Made by a program: the position numbers and the translations under genes
The notes under the pieces: generated by a model
What the model saw: only the letters and a program-made list of their open reading frames with translations
Database searches by the model: none
What the model was told of the DNA's origin: nothing
Assembly: GCF_000241325.1 (NCBI RefSeq)
Contig: NZ_BAEI01000092.1
Location: 62,001 to 126,000 of the forward strand
Length of the DNA stretch: 64,000 bases
Direction: 5' to 3'
Source: Gordonia polyisoprenivorans NBRC 16320 = JCM 10675
GTDB taxonomy: Bacteria; Actinomycetota; Actinomycetes; Mycobacteriales; Mycobacteriaceae
In this document: one piece after another, positions 60,521-64,000 of the stretch
How positions within the stretch are numbered: the first letter of the stretch is position 1
Layout of the letters: every line of letters starts with the position of its first letter

Positions 60521-60825
60521 GTGCGGTCACCGAGGATGACGTCGAGCGGGTGCGAGCCCTGGTCGCCGCGATCCCGTCCGGCCGGGTCAGTACCTACGGC
60601 GATCTTGCCGCCGCGGCCGGATTGAGTTCCCCGCGGATCGTCGGGTGGATCATGCGCACCGATTCCGCGGACCTGCCGTGGCATCGGGTCATCTCGGCGA
60701 GCGGCAAACCCGCACCACACCTCGCCCACCGGCAGCTCGACCGACTCCGCGACGAAGGGGCGCCGATCCGCGACGGAAAGGTGCTGATGCGCGAATGTCG
60801 TTGGGAGATCGACGTACTCGACTGA
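60517..60825 (+). CDS. Alkyltransferase-like protein (ATL, MGMT fold)
   Basis: A 102-residue protein with the DNA-binding fold of O6-alkylguanine-DNA alkyltransferases: GRVSTYGDLAAAAGLSSPR then IVGWIMRTD. The active-site motif PCHRV reads PWHRV here, so Trp55 replaces the acceptor Cys. Such proteins bind O6-alkylguanine without repairing it and hand the lesion to nucleotide excision repair. The GTG start overlaps the LipV stop by four bases, as in the Rv3203-Rv3204 pair. A 21-bp tandem repeat begins at the base after its stop codon. Confidence 0.9.
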   Translation: MSAVTEDDVERVRALVAAIPSGRVSTYGDLAAAAGLSSPRIVGWIMRTDSADLPWHRVISASGKPAPHLAHRQLDRLRDEGAPIRDGKVLMRECRWEIDVLD

Positions 60826-60909
60826 GCACTGTCGGCGCTGAGAAGAGCGCTGTCGGCGAAGTACAGAGCGCTGTCGGCAGGGTGATGGGCGCTGTCGGCG
60901 GGGTGGCGG
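60826..60909. repeat. Four tandem 21-bp repeats after the ATL gene
   Basis: Four units with the core GCGCTGTCGGC (the first as GCACTGTCGGC) start at 60826, 60847, 60868 and 60889, each exactly 21 bases. The array starts directly after the ATL stop and reaches to 6 bases from the end of the convergent cbiX gene, filling the intergenic gap. On the minus strand the frame reads repeating ADSA units. It may act in transcription termination or be a slippage-prone minisatellite. Confidence 0.8.
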
Positions 60910-60915
60910 GCGCGG

Positions 60916-61659
60916 TCAGCGCAGCAGGACCGCGTCGGTGCGGTACGGACTGACCGCGGCACGCATCCGGGTGACGATGAGTTCGACGATCGCCGGGTCG
61001 GCGCCGAGCGGCTCGGCCACCAGGTCGGCACCCACGGTGTGCAGGCGCTCGTGAAAGAGGCCGGGGGCCAACAGGTATGCGGCGATGACGACGCGGCGAC
61101 CGGAGGTTCGAGCGGCGGCGACCGCGTCGGCAACGGTCGGTGCGGCGGTGGTGAGAAAGCCGACCTCGATGTGCCCGCCGATCAGCCCCTCGAGCTGACG
61201 CGCGGCGAGATGCACCTGGGCACAGGCGGAGTCGTCGGACGAGCCGGCGGCGGCGAGCACCACGGCGTCACCGGGGCGCCACCCGGATTCGATCAACCGC
61301 CGCCGCAGGACCGCGGCGATCCTCGGATCGGGGCCCAGGGCGCGGGTCACGATGGCATCACCGACCCCGGATCTCCGGACATGGTCCGGGATATCCTGGC
61401 GCACATGGTATCCCGAAGCCAAGAACGCGGGCACCAGGACCGCGGGGCGATCCAGCCCGCCGAGCACCTCGCTCGGGGTAGGGCCGAGGACGTCGACGAA
61501 GGCGGTGCGCGTCGGACCGACCGTCGCAGCGACCTTTTCGGCGATCTCGGCAACCACCGCGACGCCGCGGGGGTTGCGGGTCCCGTGCGCGACGAGTACC
61601 GGGCGGACCCCGCCCAGCCGGTCACCCACGGCAGACCGAATGTCGTTGCGGATCATCAT
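60916..61659 (-). CDS. Sirohydrochlorin chelatase (CbiX/SirB type)
   Basis: A 247-residue chelatase with two half-domains. VLVAHGTRNPRG at residue 21 carries the metal-binding His, and VPAFLASGYHVRQDIP holds the second His. IAAYLLAPGLFHERL repeats the pattern in the C-terminal half. It inserts iron (siroheme) or cobalt into sirohydrochlorin. Being last in the nirBD-hemD operon strongly favours iron insertion for the siroheme of nitrite reductase. Its ATG overlaps the hemD stop (ATGA). Confidence 0.9.
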   Translation of the reverse strand: MMIRNDIRSAVGDRLGGVRPVLVAHGTRNPRGVAVVAEIAEKVAATVGPTRTAFVDVLGPTPSEVLGGLDRPAVLVPAFLASGYHVRQDIPDHVRRSGVGDAIVTRALGPDPRIAAVLRRRLIESGWRPGDAVVLAAAGSSDDSACAQVHLAARQLEGLIGGHIEVGFLTTAAPTVADAVAAARTSGRRVVIAAYLLAPGLFHERLHTVGADLVAEPLGADPAIVELIVTRMRAAVSPYRTDAVLLR

Positions 61660-62828
61660 GACTCGTCCTCGGCTTCGTCGTACTCGAGATCGACGGCAAG
61701 GCGGTATCCGCGCTTGACCACCGTCTGGATCATCTTCGGGTCGCCGAGCGCCGCCCGCAGACGCGCAACGGCCACCTCGACCGCGTGGGTGTCGGCGCTG
61801 TCGCCGGGCAGTCCGCGCAGCAACTCCTGGCGACCCACCACCCGCCCCGGCACCTGCGCGAGCATCTTGAGCAACAGATGTCCGGTGGCCGACAACTCAC
61901 GCATCTGCCCGTCGACGACCACCGCCTGACCCCGAATCGCGGTGTCGTGTCCGGCAACCCGCAGGGTATGGCTGCGTCGGGGCAACTCGTCGGTGATCAG
62001 CCGGGCCAGCGCACCGAGCCGGAAGCGGCGCGGATAGACGGTCGGGATCTGCAACGCCTCCAGCGGCCCCGCGGTCACCGAGCCCACACAGAACACCGGT
62101 ACCGCGGTCCGCAGTCCGTGCAGGAACGGCTGCAGTTTGCCGAGTTCCTTGGCGCGGGTGAGTATCGACGCCGCCGCGGGTGCGCTGGTGAAGGTGAGCG
62201 CGTCGAGGTCGGCACGCACGACCGACGCGATCATCGCGTCGATCCGCCCGACGTCGGGATGCATGTTCCAGCGGTACACGGGGACGGCCAGGACGTCGGC
62301 GCCCGCGGCGCGGAGCACCGCGCAGAAGTCGGGCAGCGGCTCCCATTCGCTGGTGGCACCGTGCAATTGCACCGCAATCCGCTTGCCCTCCACCCCTTCG
62401 TCGAGCAGACGGTCGAGAACCTCCGAGGAGGACTCGCTCTCCGGCGACCACTCCTCGCGAAGTCCGGCCGCACGGATCGCACCCTTGGCCTTGGGACCGC
62501 GGGCGATCAGCCGGCTCTCGCCGAGCGCGACGAGGAGTTGCTCGGCGTCCCCCCAGCCGTCGGCGGCCTCGACCCAGCCCCGGAAACCGATCCCGGTGGT
62601 GGCAACCATCAGGTCCGGCGGATCGGCGATGATCCGTTCGGTGACCTGTTCGAGCTCGGTGTCGTCGACGAGCGGCAGGATGCGAATGGTCGGGGCCATG
62701 ACGACGTCGGCGCCGCGACGCACGAGGAGCGCCGCGAACTCGTCGGCCCGGCGCGCGGCGGTGATCCCGACGGTGAAACCGGTCAACGGCAGATCGTCGG
62801 AACTCGAGGGTGTCGCTCCAGGACTCAT
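61656..62828 (-). CDS. hemD: Uroporphyrinogen-III synthase fused to an OmpR-type DNA-binding domain
   Basis: A 390-residue protein. Residues 10-265 form the two-lobed HemD fold (LTGFTVGITAARRADEFAAL, VATTGIGFRGWVEA, LTFTSAPAAASIL), which closes and inverts hydroxymethylbilane to uroporphyrinogen III. Residues about 285-385 form an OmpR/PhoB winged helix with HLLLKMLAQVPGRVVGRQEL and VEVAVARLRAALG then VVKRGYRL. The same fusion occurs in M. tuberculosis Rv0260c. In a nitrite reductase operon it may combine siroheme supply with transcriptional control. The ATG overlaps the nirD stop (ATGA). Confidence 0.9.
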   Translation of the reverse strand: MSPGATPSSSDDLPLTGFTVGITAARRADEFAALLVRRGADVVMAPTIRILPLVDDTELEQVTERIIADPPDLMVATTGIGFRGWVEAADGWGDAEQLLVALGESRLIARGPKAKGAIRAAGLREEWSPESESSSEVLDRLLDEGVEGKRIAVQLHGATSEWEPLPDFCAVLRAAGADVLAVPVYRWNMHPDVGRIDAMIASVVRADLDALTFTSAPAAASILTRAKELGKLQPFLHGLRTAVPVFCVGSVTAGPLEALQIPTVYPRRFRLGALARLITDELPRRSHTLRVAGHDTAIRGQAVVVDGQMRELSATGHLLLKMLAQVPGRVVGRQELLRGLPGDSADTHAVEVAVARLRAALGDPKMIQTVVKRGYRLAVDLEYDEAEDES

Positions 62829-63304
62829 CGGGGCCCGTCGGCAACAACACGATGATCGGCGGCGCCGAACCAGATTTCGACGATGCCGTCGACCACGCGG
62901 GTCGCCAGCGAGGGCACCGACACAGACTCGTCGTCGAGGCACACCCCGGTGCGCAGCGAGAAGACCTGCTTGCCCAGCGGACTGGCGACCGTGAGCTCAC
63001 CGCCGTGATCGCCGGTCAGCCCGCGCGAGAGCACCGCGGCACGCCCGAACGGGTCGATGTTGCCGATGGCGTAGATCCGCGAGCGCCCCACCGCCTCACG
63101 GTCGGTCTCGGCGGCGGGAATCCGGAAGAGCGCCGCCTGACGGCCCTCCGGGCCGAGGACTGCGACTCCGCGTCCCTCGACGAGCCGATCGAAGGGGCAG
63201 GCGCGCACCCACTGCCCTGCGCCGATCTGCCCTGCGCCGATCTGCCCTGCGCCGATCTGCCCTGGGCCAATCTGCCCTGCGCCGGTCGCCGTGTCGGCGG
63301 TCAT
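62825..63304 (-). CDS. nirD: Nitrite reductase small subunit NirD
   Basis: A 159-residue Rieske-fold small subunit of the cytosolic NADH-dependent nitrite reductase. VRACPFDRLVEGRGVAVL opens the fold, and IGNIDPFGRAAVLSRGL and VASPLGKQVFSLRTG follow. NirD-type Rieske folds do not need the 2Fe-2S Cys/His ligands, and those are not present here. The first 30 residues consist of GQIGA pentapeptide copies encoded by a 15-bp tandem repeat, absent from usual NirD. The ATG overlaps the nirB stop. Confidence 0.9.
   Translation of the reverse strand: MTADTATGAGQIGPGQIGAGQIGAGQIGAGQWVRACPFDRLVEGRGVAVLGPEGRQAALFRIPAAETDREAVGRSRIYAIGNIDPFGRAAVLSRGLTGDHGGELTVASPLGKQVFSLRTGVCLDDESVSVPSLATRVVDGIVEIWFGAADHRVVADGPR
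63212..63286 (-). repeat. Five tandem 15-bp repeats in the nirD N-terminus
   Basis: CTGCCCTGCGCCGAT occurs three times from 63212, then as CTGCCCTGGGCCAAT and CTGCCCTGCGCCGGT, ending at 63286. On the coding strand each unit gives five residues of the type GQIGA. Copy-number change would lengthen or shorten the NirD N-terminus without altering frame. Confidence 0.88.
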
Positions 63305-64000
63305 GTGGCCACTCCTTCGCGTTCGGTCGTACGGTCGGTGTTCGGCTGCTGCGCCCGGAACCGGGGCATGTCCAGCAGCACCGGGACCTTGCGGTCGCCT
63401 TCAACCGCTCCGTCGGTGAACCGGATGGTCGGGTCGGGCACGTCCGGCGCGTTGACGAACGACACGAACCGCGACAACTTTTCCTCGTCGGCGAGCACCT
63501 CGGCCCACTCGTCACGGTATCCGGCGACGTGACGGTCCATCGCGGCCTCCAGTTCTGCCGCCAGGCCGAGACTGTCCTCGCACACCACGGCTCGCAGGTG
63601 ATCGAGACCTCCGTCGAGCGATTCCAGCCACGGGGCGGTGCGCTGAAGCCGATCGGCGGTGCGGATGTAGAACATCAGGTACCGATCAATGTAGGCGACG
63701 AGTGTCGCGTCATCCACTCCGCGGGCCAGCAGTTGGGCGTGCTTCGGGCTCTGTCCACCATTGCCCGCCACGTAGAGATTCCAGCCGTTCTCGGTGGCGA
63801 TCACCCCGACGTCCTTGCCGCGCGCCTCGGCGCATTCGCGTGCGCACCCCGAGACACCGAACTTCAGCTTGTGCGGCGATCGCAGACCGCGGTAGCGCTT
63901 CTCGAGGAACACCGCCATCCCGACCGAATCCTGCACACCGTATCGGCACCAGGATTGACCCACACAGCTCTTCACCGTGCGCAGACTCTTGCCGTAGGCG
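63301..64000 (-). CDS. nirB: Nitrite reductase large subunit NirB (partial, C-terminal part)
   Basis: About 233 C-terminal residues; the gene starts beyond the right edge. CVGQSWCRYG and FGVSGCARECAEAR carry four of the cysteines that hold the 4Fe-4S cluster and the siroheme iron, as in sulfite and nitrite reductases. GVIATENGWNLYVAGNGG is the conserved strand after the cluster. Nitrite is reduced to ammonium with NAD(P)H. The stop overlaps the nirD ATG, so the operon order is nirB-nirD-hemD-cbiX with overlapping junctions throughout. Confidence 0.93.
   Translation of the reverse strand, partial: AYGKSLRTVKSCVGQSWCRYGVQDSVGMAVFLEKRYRGLRSPHKLKFGVSGCARECAEARGKDVGVIATENGWNLYVAGNGGQSPKHAQLLARGVDDATLVAYIDRYLMFYIRTADRLQRTAPWLESLDGGLDHLRAVVCEDSLGLAAELEAAMDRHVAGYRDEWAEVLADEEKLSRFVSFVNAPDVPDPTIRFTDGAVEGDRKVPVLLDMPRFRAQQPNTDRTTEREGVAT

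Noticed and set aside
63212..63286. Possible CRISPR-like array
   Set aside because: Units are contiguous 15-mers without spacers and lie in the coding frame of NirD, so this is a tandem repeat.
1..64000. Insertion sequence, prophage or integrative element
   Set aside because: No transposase, integrase, phage structural gene or flanking repeat pair was found. The only tRNA gene has no adjacent integrase or attachment-like duplication.

Overview
High-GC actinobacterial chromosome, most likely Gordonia or a close relative in the Mycobacteriales. Reasons: the block 35.6-60.8 kb follows the gene order of Mycobacterium tuberculosis Rv3193c-Rv3204 (UPF0182 protein, PDZ/S16 protease, zinc metalloprotease, cyclodehydratase-like protein, ABC1 kinase, WhiB7, UvrD2, mycoredoxin, NudC, K+ channel, AdnB, AdnA, LipV, alkyltransferase-like protein); Lsr2, FadE23/FadE24 and a mycobacterial-type initiator tRNA are also present. 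No insertion sequence, prophage or CRISPR array was seen.

Layout. 0-1 kb: tail of an unknown gene and a metallo-beta-lactamase-fold hydrolase. 1-3.7 kb: fadE24-fadE23 acyl-CoA dehydrogenase pair behind two palindromic operators. 3.9-13.3 kb (minus): a homoprotocatechuate meta-cleavage operon (FAH-RraA fusion, GntR regulator, HpaE, HpaD, HpaH, HpaI, aldehyde dehydrogenase, MFS transporter). 13.6-16.9 kb (plus, divergent): MHS-family transporter, a flavin aromatic monooxygenase and a tiny translationally coupled ORF. 17-26 kb: TetR regulator divergent from a tyramine oxidase operon (copper amine oxidase, permease, subunit B, FAD oxidase, ThDP enzyme, Lrp regulator). Together these read as an aromatic-amine/hydroxyphenylacetate island: tyramine is imported and deaminated to 4-hydroxyphenylacetaldehyde, oxidised and hydroxylated to homoprotocatechuate, then ring-cleaved to pyruvate and succinic semialdehyde. 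No HpaBC hydroxylase and no separate HpaF isomerase are in the window, so the flavin monooxygenase and the fusion protein are candidates to fill these steps.

26-35.5 kb: FMN-binding protein, M20 amidohydrolase, a decayed universal-stress gene, twin fluoride channels (crcB) under a fluoride riboswitch, FUSC-like membrane protein, propionyl-CoA synthetase, DUF2630, lsr2 with an AT-rich leader, a phosphohexomutase and tRNA-fMet with a strong hairpin downstream.

35.6-60.8 kb: the conserved mycobacterial-type block, interrupted by a three-gene AraC/VOC/methyltransferase cassette upstream of whiB7. The whiB7 leader has a recognisable promoter, a 91-codon upstream ORF and a rho-independent attenuator with a visible alternative pairing. 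60.9-64 kb: nirB(partial)-nirD-hemD-cbiX, coupling assimilatory nitrite reductase to siroheme synthesis, with every junction overlapping.

A cross-window oddity is a set of short tandem repeats, mostly with a 15-bp (five-codon) period, at gene ends: about 13.27, 23.75, 28.33, 42.04 and 63.21 kb, plus a 21-bp version at 60.83 kb.
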